Translations under genes and position numbers: made by a program
The notes under the pieces: model-generated
Database searches by the model: none
Seen by the model: only the letters and a program-made list of their open reading frames with translations
What the model was told of the DNA's origin: nothing
Assembly: GCA_035452965.1 (NCBI GenBank)
Contig: DAOTCE010000016.1
Span: 1 to 64,000, forward strand
Origin: Candidatus Paceibacterota bacterium
GTDB lineage: Bacteria; Verrucomicrobiota; Verrucomicrobiia; Limisphaerales; UBA8199
Direction: 5' to 3'
DNA length: 64,000 nt
Shown here: piece by piece, positions 17,573-26,611 of the stretch
How positions within the stretch are numbered: the first letter of the stretch is position 1
Layout: the number at the start of each line of letters is the position of its first letter

Positions 17573-17601
17573 AACGGGCGACCTGAACTGGTTCGCCCGT
17601 T
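17573..17601 (+). terminator. hairpin between rplT and pheS (terminator or attenuator)
   Basis: AACGGGCGACC (17573-17583), six-base loop TGAACT, GGTTCGCCCGTT (17590-17601): a GC-rich stem with one bulged base, 36 bases after rplT and 34 before pheS. It is followed by TGCATTT, not a long U-run. It could separate ribosomal from tRNA-synthetase expression. No phenylalanine leader peptide or T-box was found. Confidence 0.5.
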
Positions 17602-17635
17602 TGCATTTCGGCCACCGGGTGGTGGAAGATGATTT

Positions 17636-18655
17636 ATGGCTGGATTCCTGGACCAAATCGAACCTCTGAAACAGGCGACGCTCGCCGAGCTGCGCAGCGC
17701 GCCTAACCTGGCGGCGTTGGAGCTGGCGCGCGTCAACTGCCTTGGCTCGAACGGCAAGTTCACCGCCCTGATGAAACAACTGGGCGGCCTGCCCAAAGAG
17801 GAGAAGCCTGCCGCCGGCAAAGCCATCAATAGCGCCAAAGTCGAGGTCGAGGCCGCGCTGGCCCAGCGCCGCGGCGAACTGGAACTCAAGGCGGCGCTGC
17901 CTCAGGAGCCGACTGATTTCACCTTGCCAGGCCGCCGCCGCGTGCTCGGAAAGCTCCACCCGCTGACGCAAGTTACCGAGGACATTGTGCGCAGCTTCCG
18001 CAAGATCGGGTTCGTCGTGGCCGACGGTCCCGAGGTGGAGGACGATTACCACTGCTTCGACGCCTTGAACACGCCGGCAGATCACCCGGCGCGGGATACA
18101 CAAGACACCTTCTATCTGAAGCCGGAGCCGGGCGGAACGCCTCCCCTGCTCCTCCGCACCCACACTTCTTCGGTCCAAATCCGGGTTATGGAGAAGCAGC
18201 AGCCGCCGGTGCGCATCATCGTGCCGGGGCGCTGCTATCGCCGGGACAACGCCGACGCCACGCACAACCCCACGTTTCACCAGGTGGAGGGGCTTTACGT
18301 GGACCGCAACGTAACCGTGGGCGACCTTAAGGGCACGGTCGAGTTTGTGTTCAAGGAATTGATGGGCGAGGAGACGCGCATTCGCTTTCGGCCTCACTAC
18401 TTCAGCTACACCGAGCCGAGCTTCGAGATTGATTTCAGCAGCCAGGTGACGCGCCGGATGGGCAAGGAATGGCTGGAGATCGCCGGCTGCGGCATGGTGC
18501 ATCCGCAGGTCCTGGAGAACGTCGGCTACGACTCGGAAGCCTGGACCGGCTGGGCCTTCGGCTTCGGCATCGAGCGCATCGCCATGATCCGCTACGGCAT
18601 CAACGACATCCGCCTCTTTTACGAGAATGACCTGCGATTTCTCCGGCAGTTCTGA
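17636..18655 (+). CDS. pheS: phenylalanine-tRNA ligase alpha subunit
   Basis: A 339-residue class II synthetase subunit that activates Phe and transfers it to tRNA-Phe as part of the alpha2-beta2 enzyme. The N-terminal coiled coil (about 1-85) precedes the catalytic core. Motif 2 is PGRCYRRDNADATHNPTFHQ near 200-219 and motif 3 is GFGIERIAMIRYG near 310-322. Length is normal (about 330-350). It ends 5 bases before pheT, so the subunits are cotranslated. The start ATG has a GGAAG site 7 bases upstream. Confidence 0.97.
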   Translation: MAGFLDQIEPLKQATLAELRSAPNLAALELARVNCLGSNGKFTALMKQLGGLPKEEKPAAGKAINSAKVEVEAALAQRRGELELKAALPQEPTDFTLPGRRRVLGKLHPLTQVTEDIVRSFRKIGFVVADGPEVEDDYHCFDALNTPADHPARDTQDTFYLKPEPGGTPPLLLRTHTSSVQIRVMEKQQPPVRIIVPGRCYRRDNADATHNPTFHQVEGLYVDRNVTVGDLKGTVEFVFKELMGEETRIRFRPHYFSYTEPSFEIDFSSQVTRRMGKEWLEIAGCGMVHPQVLENVGYDSEAWTGWAFGFGIERIAMIRYGINDIRLFYENDLRFLRQF

Positions 18656-18660
18656 CCGCC

Positions 18661-21117
18661 ATGAAAGTTACCTTTAACTGGCTCAAACAATACGTGGAGT
18701 TCGACTGGTCGCCAGCCGAACTGGCCGAGCGGCTCACCATGCTTGGCCTGGAAGTCGAAACCGTCCAGAAGCTCGGGGGCGAGTTCGAAGGCATTGTTGT
18801 CGCGCAGGTCATCACCAGGGACAAGCACCCCAACGCGGACAAGCTCAGCCTCTGCCGCGTCAACGATGGCCAGGGCGAGCGCCAGATCGTCTGCGGCGCA
18901 CAGAACTTCAAGGCCGGCGACAAGGTGCCGCTCATCCTGCCCGGCGCCAGCCTGCCGGCCAAGCCGGGCGAGGCGCCCTTCACCATCAAGGTTGGCAAGA
19001 TTCGCGGCGTCGAATCGCACGGCATGATGTGCTCGCCGCAGGAACTCGGGATGGGAGACGAAGTGCAGGGACTGCTTATCCTGCGTGAGGATGCCAGGGT
19101 CGGCCAGCCGTTCGCGGAATACCTTGGCCGGACCGGCAGTGACGTCGTTTATGACTTGGAAATCACGCCCAACCGTCCTGACCTCAACAGCGTAATTGGC
19201 ATTGCCCGCGAGATAAGCGCTGCGACTGGGAATCCGCTCAGACTGCCCCTGGTGCAGTTCAACGAAGCCGGCCGTCAGGTCGAGGAGTTGGCGCAGGTAC
19301 GGATTGAGGATCCCGAATTGTGCCCCCGTTATACCGCCCGCGTGATTACTGGCGTCAAGATCGCCGGCAGCCCGGATTGGCTGAAAAGCACCTTGGAGAA
19401 AGTCGGCGTCCGCAGCATCAACAATGTGGTGGACGTCACCAACTACGTGATGCTCGAAACAGGCCAGCCGCTGCATGCATTTGACTACCATTTACTGGCC
19501 ACTGCGAGCGGAGCGGCCTGCCCCACCATCGTGGTCCGCCGCGCCGGCGAGAGCGAGAAGTTCATGACCTTGGACGGCCAGGAGCGCACTTTGACCAGCC
19601 AGATGCTCCTGATTGCCGATGAAACCAAGGCCGTCGCGCTGGCGGGCGTCATGGGGGGCCAGAACAGCGAGATCAATCTCAACACGGTGGATGTGCTCCT
19701 TGAGAGCGCTTGCTTCAAGCCCCAGAACATCCGGGCCACGTCCAAGAAGCTCGACCTGCGCACCGAATCCTCGTATCGCTACGAGCGCGGGGCCGACGTC
19801 GGCATTTGTGATTGGGCCAGCCAGCGCGCGGCGCAGTTGATCCTGGAAACCGCGGGCGGCACGCTGGCGCAGGGCGTCGTGGATGCCTACCCCAAGCCCT
19901 TTACCCCCAGGCTAATCAATCTGCGTCACCCCCAGACGGACGCCGTGCTTGGCGTCGTGGTCCCCGTGGAGCGGCAGATTGACTGTTTGCAGCGGCTCGG
20001 CTTGGAGGTTGAGACCGCTCCGGGCATCGCTCCGACCACGGGGGTGCGCACGCCCCATGCGACGGCCTTCCGCGTACCCTCATTCCGGGTGGACTTGAAG
20101 CGCGAGATTGACCTCATCGAGGAAGTCGCCCGTCTCTACGGCACGGACAAGATCCCCGCCACGCCACCGCGTGGGGCCGTCGGCGCCAACGCCTACGACG
20201 CCGTCCACGATCAACTGGCTGAAGCGCGGCGAATCCTGACGGGCCTGGGCTTGTTCGAAACACAAGGACAGACCCTGATTTCCGAGACTGCCGGCAAGCT
20301 GGTGGCGGGCGAAGCCCTGGTCGCCCTATCCAATCCCTTGAGCAGCGACATGAACGTGCTGCGCCCGAGCCTGCTGCCATGCCTCCTCGATGCGCTGCGG
20401 CATAACGTCAACCGCAAGACCTATGATGCCGCCTTGTTCGAAGTCGGCCGCGTTTTCACCCAAACCGCCGGCCAGCGCCGCGAAGAACGCCGCGTGGCCA
20501 TCGCCTTGACCGGCCAGCGCAACTCGCTCTTTTGGAGCGGTGGGGAGCGCGAGGCAAAGCTCGATCTCTACGACCTGAAGGGCATGATCGAGGAGTTCCT
20601 GGAGCAGTTTGGCCTGCGGGGGATGAACTACGTCCGCCGGGCGGATAGCACGGCGCTCTTCCTGGAGTCCGCCACCGTTCACCTCGGCCGATTTCAGCTC
20701 GGCGAGTTCGGCCAATTGCTGCCCCCGCTGGCCAGGCAGTACGATTTGCGCGACGCCGTCCTGCTCGCCGAACTGAATCTCGACCTGCTCCTGGCCCGTC
20801 GTAACAACGCCAAGACCTTTCGCTCTCTACCGGCCTTCCCAGCCATCCGCCGCGACGTGGCCATGGTCCTGCCCGAGGCGACTACCTACGACACCATCCT
20901 CCAAGTCGTCAAGCAGGCCAAGCCGGCCAATCTGGAGGCAGCCGAACTGTTCGACGTGTTCCGCGGCAAGAACGTTCCCGCGGGGCAAAAGAGCATGGCC
21001 TACGCCTTCACCTATCGGCACACGGAGCGAACGCTCACCGACGCCGAAGTCAACGCGGTCCATGAGAAGCTGGTGGCCCAGTTGAAACAGAAGCTGCTGG
21101 CCGTCGTGCGGGAGTAG
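18661..21117 (+). CDS. pheT: phenylalanine-tRNA ligase beta subunit
   Basis: An 818-residue subunit with the expected order: N-terminal KVTFNWLKQYVEFDWSPAEL, OB-type tRNA-binding domain (about 40-150; HPNADKLSLCRV, VESHGMMCSPQELG), B3/B4 editing domain (about 210-400; NVVDVTNYVMLETGQPLHAF, LRTESSYRYERG), B5 (about 410-500), a catalytic-like core, and the C-terminal FDX-ACB anticodon-binding domain (PAFPAIRRDVAMVLPE at 720-736, FTYRHTERTLTDAEVNAVHE near the end). Length is usual for bacterial PheT. It immediately follows pheS. Confidence 0.97.
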   Translation: MKVTFNWLKQYVEFDWSPAELAERLTMLGLEVETVQKLGGEFEGIVVAQVITRDKHPNADKLSLCRVNDGQGERQIVCGAQNFKAGDKVPLILPGASLPAKPGEAPFTIKVGKIRGVESHGMMCSPQELGMGDEVQGLLILREDARVGQPFAEYLGRTGSDVVYDLEITPNRPDLNSVIGIAREISAATGNPLRLPLVQFNEAGRQVEELAQVRIEDPELCPRYTARVITGVKIAGSPDWLKSTLEKVGVRSINNVVDVTNYVMLETGQPLHAFDYHLLATASGAACPTIVVRRAGESEKFMTLDGQERTLTSQMLLIADETKAVALAGVMGGQNSEINLNTVDVLLESACFKPQNIRATSKKLDLRTESSYRYERGADVGICDWASQRAAQLILETAGGTLAQGVVDAYPKPFTPRLINLRHPQTDAVLGVVVPVERQIDCLQRLGLEVETAPGIAPTTGVRTPHATAFRVPSFRVDLKREIDLIEEVARLYGTDKIPATPPRGAVGANAYDAVHDQLAEARRILTGLGLFETQGQTLISETAGKLVAGEALVALSNPLSSDMNVLRPSLLPCLLDALRHNVNRKTYDAALFEVGRVFTQTAGQRREERRVAIALTGQRNSLFWSGGEREAKLDLYDLKGMIEEFLEQFGLRGMNYVRRADSTALFLESATVHLGRFQLGEFGQLLPPLARQYDLRDAVLLAELNLDLLLARRNNAKTFRSLPAFPAIRRDVAMVLPEATTYDTILQVVKQAKPANLEAAELFDVFRGKNVPAGQKSMAYAFTYRHTERTLTDAEVNAVHEKLVAQLKQKLLAVVRE

Positions 21118-21382
21118 ATGCGAAGGCAGCGGCCCCTGTAATAATTCGAACAACCTCAACGCCACGGCTGCTTCAGGGGCGGGCGATAGATTGCGCGGTG
21201 CAACTGCAAGCCAGCACCACGGCCAATCCGGTGAATCGCTTCCAGACGAATCTCATCATAGGCCAATGCTATTTGCCTTATCGCATCCTGTCGGTCGGAG
21301 CCACAGAACTCCTGCCGTTACCAGGCTTCGGGCTTGACGAAGGGCCTCACTTCGGCTGCTTTATGGCGCAACCACTGACATC

Positions 21383-22396
21383 ATGATGAACATCTTCCTG
21401 GTTGCAATTCTGTCTGCGTTGGTCCTGCCCCTGACCGCTCAAACCGCCAAGCCCGTTGTCATCGCGCATCGTGGCGCCAGCGGCTACCTGCCTGAGCACA
21501 CCCTCGAAGCCAAGGTGCTGGCCCACGCAATGGGCGCGGACTTCATCGAGCAGGATGTCGTGCTTACGAAAGATGACGTGCCCATCGTGATGCATGATAT
21601 CCAGTTGGACAACATCAGCGACGTGGCCCAGCGGTTTCCCGAGCGCAAGCGGCAAAACGGGCGCTACTACGCCCTGGATTTCACCATCGCGGAACTCAAG
21701 CAACTCCGCGCCAATGAGCGACTTAATCCCAAGACTGGCAAGGCCTACTATCCGAATCGCTTTCCCATGAACCGCTCGTCATTTCAGATTTCGACGCTGG
21801 AGGAGGAACTGCAGCTGATCCAGGGGCTCAACATGACCTGCGGCCGCGTGGCGGGTATTTATCCCGAGATCAAGCAAGCCGCCTGGCATCGCAAAGAAGG
21901 TCACGACATTAGCCGCATCGTGCTCCCGATCCTGCGGCGGTACGGGTACGCGACCAAACAAGATCCATGCTGGATTCAGTGCTTCGAGGCCGACGAGGTC
22001 AAACGGATTCGGACCGAGTTGGCCTGGGAAGGGCACCTTCTCCTGCTGCTGCAAGCGAACAGGAAGAATCCGGACGGCAGCAATCGGGAAGCCTGGTTCA
22101 CGCCCGCGGGCATGGCAGAGCTGGCGCGGTTCGCAGACGGCATTGGCCCGGAGCTCAGCGCGATCGTGTCAGGCAAGTCAAAGGCCGACTGCCAGGTCTC
22201 CGACTTCGTCAAGAACGCCCACGCGGCAAAGCTAACCGTCCACCCCTATACTCTGCGCGCTGATGATCTGCCGAAATTCGCCGACTCAATGGACGACGCG
22301 CTTGAAATCCTCTTCGTCCAGGCCAAGTTAGATGGCCTTTTCACCGATTTCCCCGATCTGACCGTGCAATGGCTGCGCCGACGAGGAATGCACTGA
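21383..22396 (+). CDS. glpQ: exported glycerophosphodiester phosphodiesterase
   Basis: A 337-residue protein that hydrolyses glycerophosphodiesters to glycerol-3-phosphate and an alcohol. The predicted signal peptide is residues 1-20. The active-site motif VIAHRGASGYLPEHTLEAK (His and Arg for catalysis), the metal ligands in GADFIEQDVVLTKDDVPIVMHD, and YPEIKQAAWH define a GDPD TIM barrel. Length is close to the periplasmic E. coli GlpQ (about 358). Its last codons overlap, in another frame, the start of homology of an FAD-oxidoreductase remnant (22392-22745), so the 3' end may be a rearrangement junction. The preceding 265-base gap (21118-21382) shows nothing recognisable. Confidence 0.92.
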   Translation: MMNIFLVAILSALVLPLTAQTAKPVVIAHRGASGYLPEHTLEAKVLAHAMGADFIEQDVVLTKDDVPIVMHDIQLDNISDVAQRFPERKRQNGRYYALDFTIAELKQLRANERLNPKTGKAYYPNRFPMNRSSFQISTLEEELQLIQGLNMTCGRVAGIYPEIKQAAWHRKEGHDISRIVLPILRRYGYATKQDPCWIQCFEADEVKRIRTELAWEGHLLLLLQANRKNPDGSNREAWFTPAGMAELARFADGIGPELSAIVSGKSKADCQVSDFVKNAHAAKLTVHPYTLRADDLPKFADSMDDALEILFVQAKLDGLFTDFPDLTVQWLRRRGMH

Positions 22397-22745
22397 AGCC
22401 CGCGAGACCTATCGAATCCTAGGCAAGAGCACGGTGAACCACGACGATTACGTCAGCGGACGCCAGTTCCGGGACGCGGTCGCGTATTCTTTCTATCCGA
22501 TTGATCTCCACGACGAGCACGGCGTTCGTCCCAAGCCGCTGGCTGACGGCGTGGTCCCCACCCTCCCGATGGGAGCATTGATTCCGAGGGGCAGCCGCAA
22601 CCTGGTCGTGGCGGGACGTTGCGTGAGCAGTGACCGCCTGGTCAATTCGGCGCTCCGCTTGCCGGGCTCGTGCATGGCGATGGGTCAGGCCGCAGGCGCT
22701 GCCGCCGCCCTCGTCGAACACGGGGCAATCGTCCCTGCGATTTAA
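22392..22745 (+). pseudogene. 3' remnant of an FAD-dependent oxidoreductase gene
   Basis: About 117 codons that match only the C-terminal end of large FAD-dependent oxidoreductases (PF12831-type). Reading from 22392 gives TEARETYRILGKSTVNHDDY, then FRDAVAYSFYPIDLHDEHG, PLGALIPRG-like (PMGALIPRGSRNLVVAGRCV), and SALRLPGSCMAMGQAAGAAA, which is the FAD-contacting C-terminal signature of the family. The FAD-binding Rossmann N-terminus and about 350-450 residues are missing. Similarity starts inside the last codons of glpQ in a different frame, implying a deletion that fused the two genes. A GTG at 22434 could start a 103-residue peptide, but it could not bind FAD by itself. Confidence 0.75.
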
Positions 22746-22780
22746 GGCGGTTGCCGCAGCGTCACCCGAACACGGGCACG

Positions 22781-23914
22781 CTAAATCAGCTTCTTGAGCC
22801 TTGGGTCCGCGGCCAGCCGCTTGACCAACTCCTTGACCTTTTGCGACTGGCTCTTGTGCGCCAGAAGGGTGGCGTCATCGGTCTGCACCAGGATGGAATC
22901 CCGCAGCCCCACGACGGCAATTGGCGTACGCCGCTCCTTGCTTCGCGCGTCGAAGATGATGTTCCGCGCGCCGTCAACGTGAAGGAAATCAGCCACGGCA
23001 CAGTTGCCCTCCGGGTCAGCCTTGAGGTGCCGGCCCAGCGCGGTCCAGGAGCCAAGGTCGTCCCACTCAAAGGCGCCGTCGGCTACAATGACATTCTGCG
23101 CATGCTCCATCAGGGCGTAGTCAATGGAGATGCGTTTCAGCTCCGGATATTCCTTCGCGAGGACCTTGTTCAGCCTGGCGGGGTTGGCTCCCACTTTGAA
23201 CCAGCGTTGGCAGGCCTGATACATATCCGGCTGGTGCTTTTGCAGGCCCTCGGTGATGGTGACGAATGACCAGATGAACATGCCCGCGTTCCAGCGGTAT
23301 TGGCCGCTGTTGAGGTATTCGAGCGCCCGGTCGAAATGAGGTTTCTCCACAAACTGCTCGGCGCGGTGGAACGGCGTCCTGTAGGACTTCACCCCCTGCG
23401 GCGGCGGCAGAGTCTCACCAACGCGGATGTACCCGTAGCCCGTGGCCGGTTCGGTGGGCTTGATGCCGATGGTGATGATGGCCTGCCCACGGCTCGCAAG
23501 GTCAAAGGCGTCCCCCAGAACCTGTTGGAACTTCTTTTCCTCAGGAATGACGTGGTCGGCCGGAAGCACCGCCATAACGCCAGTGGTCGAGCGCGCTCCA
23601 ACCAGCGCGGCCCCTAGTGTCACCGCCGCGCAGGTATCGCGGCCAATTGGCTCGGCGATGACATTCTCCTTAGGCAACTTCGGCAATTGTTTGCGCACCT
23701 CGGGTGCCTGGACCTCGTTGGTGATGATTAGGATGTTTTTGATGGGCACCAGTGGCAGCACGCGATCAACGGCCTGCTGGAGGAATGACCGGCCGCCCAG
23801 TAGCGTGAGGAGTTGCTTGGGCCGCTTCTCGCGGCTGACCGGCCAGAAGCGCTCGCCGCGCCCGCCCGCCATGATGATTACGAAACGTTCGTTGGTTTTT
23901 GGTTTGGCTTTCAT
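22781..23914 (-). CDS. manC: mannose-1-phosphate guanylyltransferase
   Basis: A 377-residue nucleotidyltransferase making GDP-mannose from GTP and mannose-1-phosphate for glycan synthesis. The GTP loop IIMAGGRGERFWPVSREKRP (about residues 12-31) and PKQLLTLLGGRSFLQQAVDR are characteristic. Further family marks are AEPIGRDTCAAVTLGAAL, VLPADHVI, GYIRVGETL, FVEKPHFDRALEYLNSGQYR and WNAGMFIWS. It lacks the phosphomannose-isomerase domain of bifunctional enzymes (about 470 residues). ATG 23914 gives the usual start; an in-frame upstream start at 23953 adds unrelated residues. It is the last gene of a same-strand series from nadC. Confidence 0.92.
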   Translation of the reverse strand: MKAKPKTNERFVIIMAGGRGERFWPVSREKRPKQLLTLLGGRSFLQQAVDRVLPLVPIKNILIITNEVQAPEVRKQLPKLPKENVIAEPIGRDTCAAVTLGAALVGARSTTGVMAVLPADHVIPEEKKFQQVLGDAFDLASRGQAIITIGIKPTEPATGYGYIRVGETLPPPQGVKSYRTPFHRAEQFVEKPHFDRALEYLNSGQYRWNAGMFIWSFVTITEGLQKHQPDMYQACQRWFKVGANPARLNKVLAKEYPELKRISIDYALMEHAQNVIVADGAFEWDDLGSWTALGRHLKADPEGNCAVADFLHVDGARNIIFDARSKERRTPIAVVGLRDSILVQTDDATLLAHKSQSQKVKELVKRLAADPRLKKLI

Positions 23915-23977
23915 GCTTATTTCACTGGTTTCTGCAGGCGCGCCATGCCTCAATGCGGCGTCCCTACTGTTTGAGGT

Positions 23978-24778
23978 TCATGGTTTCTTCACTGCCTGAA
24001 GGAGGCGTCTGGTGAAAGCGATGACCCGCTCGACTAACTCCGGCGCTGCACCGCACTGGGCAACCTGGTCAACGATGGCGCTGCCCACAACCACCGCCTG
24101 GGCGCTCTGTGCCACGCTACTCGCCTGCTCCGGCGTCGAGATGCCGAAGCCGACGGCAACAGGCAAGTCAGTGTGCGCTCGGATCTTCGCGGTCATCTGC
24201 GTAATCGTATTGGAGACCTTCTCTTGCATGCCAGTAACGCCCTCGCGCGAAACGTAGTATATGAAACCCGTGCCGCGCTTGACGATCAACTCCATCCGAT
24301 CGTCCGGCGTTGTCGGCGCCACCAGATAGATGTTGCACAGCCCCGCCTGGCGCATGAACGCTTCGTAGTCGTCGCTCTCCTCCGGCGGCAAATCCAGCAC
24401 CAGCAATCCGTCCACCCCCGCCCGCGCTGCATTCGCAATGAACCGCTCGACCCCGCAGCGATGGACAAGGTTGAAGTAGATGTAGAGGACAATGGGAATC
24501 TGCGACTCCCGCCGGATGGCCGCCACCGTTTCGAGCACCTTGAGCGGGGTGGTGCCGGACTCCAAGCCGCGCTGGGCCGCAAGCTGGTTGACCAAACCGT
24601 CCGCGAGCGGGTCGCTGAATGGCACCCCTAACTCCAGCACATCCACCCCCAAGCCATCGAAGGCCAGCGCCAGCCGCCGCGTGGCTTCGAGGTTCGGGTC
24701 GCCCGCGCCGATATAAACGATGAAGCCCTTCTGACCTTCCTGCCGCAGGCGGGCGAACCGTTCAACGATACGATTCAT
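23978..24778 (-). CDS. trpA: tryptophan synthase alpha subunit
   Basis: A 266-residue TIM-barrel protein that cleaves indole-3-glycerol phosphate to indole and glyceraldehyde-3-phosphate. The catalytic Glu and Asp lie in VDVLELGVPFSDPLADGLVN (about residues 43-62). Other marks are FIYYVSREGVTGMQEKVSN and VGFGISTPEQASSVAQSAQA, the phosphate-binding part. Two positions are unusual: ADGLVNQ where most have ADGPVIQ, and YIYFNLVHRCG where most have a YYNPI-type motif; both are near the active site. trpB is not in this window. The gene sits between coaX and manC on the same strand. Confidence 0.93.
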   Translation of the reverse strand: MNRIVERFARLRQEGQKGFIVYIGAGDPNLEATRRLALAFDGLGVDVLELGVPFSDPLADGLVNQLAAQRGLESGTTPLKVLETVAAIRRESQIPIVLYIYFNLVHRCGVERFIANAARAGVDGLLVLDLPPEESDDYEAFMRQAGLCNIYLVAPTTPDDRMELIVKRGTGFIYYVSREGVTGMQEKVSNTITQMTAKIRAHTDLPVAVGFGISTPEQASSVAQSAQAVVVGSAIVDQVAQCGAAPELVERVIAFTRRLLQAVKKP

Positions 24779-24866
24779 TCACCCTCAGAATGCCTGAAGC
24801 GCCTTTGTAATTCAACGGTTTTGGCCGCTGCCTTCATGAGGCCGTGCCGTGCACAGCAGGTCAGCC

Positions 24867-25622
24867 CTACGCGCGATGGTGGGCCACCCAAACCAAGCGC
24901 AGTCCTTCCAACGTTAGCAGCGGGTCCACGCGCGTGATCTCCGGCAGCTTTGAGGCAAGCAGCCGCGCATAACCGCCCGTGGCCACCACCGGCAGCCGAC
25001 GCGCCTTGAGTCCACGCTTCAGCTCCGCGATCAGTTCCCGCACCAACCCCCGGTAGCCGTAGACAGCCCCCACGAGCATCGCCTGCTCGGTGCTCTTGCC
25101 GATAGGGTTCCTGACGTCGCGAATCCGGATGCGCGGCAGCAGCGCTGTCTTCTCGTGCAGGTAATCGGTCATCGCCGCCAGTCCGGGCGCGATAACGCCC
25201 CCCACGTAGTCACCCCGCCGGTTCACCACGTCGATCGTCACCGCCGTCCCGAAATCCACCACCACCACCGGGGCGCCAAAGCGCGCGCGCGCCGCCACCG
25301 CGTTCGCCAGCCGGTCCGGCCCGATGGTCCGCGGGCGCGGGTAATCAATACCAACACCCCGCAGTGTCTCCGGTGTCAGCTCCAGGCACCGCGCGTGCCA
25401 CATGTGCTTCACCATTTCGTGCGCCAGCGGCGTGGCCATCGGCACGACGCTGCAAACAACCGCCCCTTTGATCCACGTGCGGCCGGTGAGATTGACTACT
25501 CCTTTCAGCGCCGTGTTATGAAACCAGGCGGCAGTCGGCATGTCCGCCTGTTTCACCACGCGCCGGGCATTCGCCAGCCCGAGGTGGGTGTTCGTGTTCC
25601 CGATATCGAACAGCAGGATCAT
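24867..25622 (-). CDS. coaX: type III pantothenate kinase
   Basis: A 251-residue ASKHA-fold enzyme for the first step of coenzyme A synthesis. Family motifs are the N-terminal phosphate loop LLFDIGNTNTHLGL, PRTIGPDRLANAVAARARFG (pantothenate site), VVVDFGTAVTIDVVNRRGDY and GGVIAPGLAAM, with TGGYARLLA near the end. Length is normal (about 250-260). Its ATG overlaps the stop of birA by four bases (25619-25622), so translation is coupled. A birA-coaX pair is common in bacteria. Confidence 0.95.
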   Translation of the reverse strand: MILLFDIGNTNTHLGLANARRVVKQADMPTAAWFHNTALKGVVNLTGRTWIKGAVVCSVVPMATPLAHEMVKHMWHARCLELTPETLRGVGIDYPRPRTIGPDRLANAVAARARFGAPVVVVDFGTAVTIDVVNRRGDYVGGVIAPGLAAMTDYLHEKTALLPRIRIRDVRNPIGKSTEQAMLVGAVYGYRGLVRELIAELKRGLKARRLPVVATGGYARLLASKLPEITRVDPLLTLEGLRLVWVAHHRA

Positions 25623-26599
25623 TTCTCCACTCTCACATCTCCCCCCACCACGCGTTCCAGCCGGCCATGCTCCGTGCGCAGCAGCAGCTCGCCGTCCTCG
25701 CCCAGAGCCTCCGCACGACCGCGCATCCGACGTTCGCCCATACTAATAACCACTTCGTGGCCGATGGTCGTGCCGTGCTCCTCCCACTCGTCCGCCAGCG
25801 CCCCGAATTCGCTCGATCCCACCCGCGCGTAATCGCGATCCAACTCGCGCAGGATCGCCACCGCCAGGTCCGGCCGCGAAACCGCCTTGCCCAGCTCGGC
25901 CTTCAGCGACGTTGCCACCTTGCGCAACTCGGGCGGAAAGTCGGACGGGCTGAGGTTCACATCCACGCCAATGCCGAGGATGACATACTTGATGTGGTCC
26001 AGCTCGGCGCTCAGTTCCGTCAGGATGCCCGCCGCCTTGCGCCCGTTAACCAGAATGTCGTTGGGCCACTTGATCCTCGCCCTTAAACCCGTCTGCCCCT
26101 CGATAGCCCGGCGCAGCGCCGTCGCTGAGGCGATGGTCAACCGCGTGGCCTCCTGCGGCCGCAGGTCAGGCTGCAGCAGCACCGAAAACCACAGGCCGCC
26201 CTTCGATGGCGACATCCACTTCCGGCCCAGCCGTCCCCGGCCCCGCGTCTGCGACTCCGCGAACACCACGACCCCCTCCTTGACGCCATCGCGCGCTAGC
26301 TTCTCGATCACGTCGTTGGTGGACGTGGTCTCCTGGAAGACGCGGATGTCCCGCCCGATCACCTTTGTCTTGCCCAAACGCGAGATTAGATCGTCGGCGT
26401 GCAACACATCCGGGGCGTGCAACAGCCGGTAGCCCCGGTGCGGGCTGGCCTCAATGTCATAGCCGAGCGAGCGCAAGTCCTCGATCCGCGCCCAGATCGC
26501 CGCGCGGCTCACCCCAAGCTCGTGGGACAGCTCCGCGCCGGAGACAGCGCTGTACTCGGCGGCGCGCAGTGCCGTCAGGATTCGAGCGTCAAGGTTCAT
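25619..26599 (-). CDS. birA: biotin-protein ligase / biotin operon repressor
   Basis: A 326-residue enzyme that adenylates biotin and attaches it to acetyl-CoA carboxylase. The N-terminal winged helix-turn-helix (about 1-60; SGAELSHELGVSRAAIWARI) suggests a dual-function repressor type. The catalytic core has ETTSTNDVIEKLARDG, SQTRGRGRLGRKWMSPSKGG (adenylate loop with the RGR-x-GRxW motif) and RIKWPNDILVNGRKAAGIL. A C-terminal SH3-like domain follows (TIGHEVVISMGERRMRGRAE). Length is like E. coli BirA (321). It lies 12 bases after nadC and overlaps coaX. No biotin operator was seen. Confidence 0.94.
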   Translation of the reverse strand: MNLDARILTALRAAEYSAVSGAELSHELGVSRAAIWARIEDLRSLGYDIEASPHRGYRLLHAPDVLHADDLISRLGKTKVIGRDIRVFQETTSTNDVIEKLARDGVKEGVVVFAESQTRGRGRLGRKWMSPSKGGLWFSVLLQPDLRPQEATRLTIASATALRRAIEGQTGLRARIKWPNDILVNGRKAAGILTELSAELDHIKYVILGIGVDVNLSPSDFPPELRKVATSLKAELGKAVSRPDLAVAILRELDRDYARVGSSEFGALADEWEEHGTTIGHEVVISMGERRMRGRAEALGEDGELLLRTEHGRLERVVGGDVRVEK

Positions 26600-26611
26600 G
26601 GGAAGAGCAGC

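Noticed and set aside
17537..17635. T-box or Phe leader peptide before pheS
   Set aside because: No T-box sequence, no Phe-rich reading frame, only a simple hairpin.
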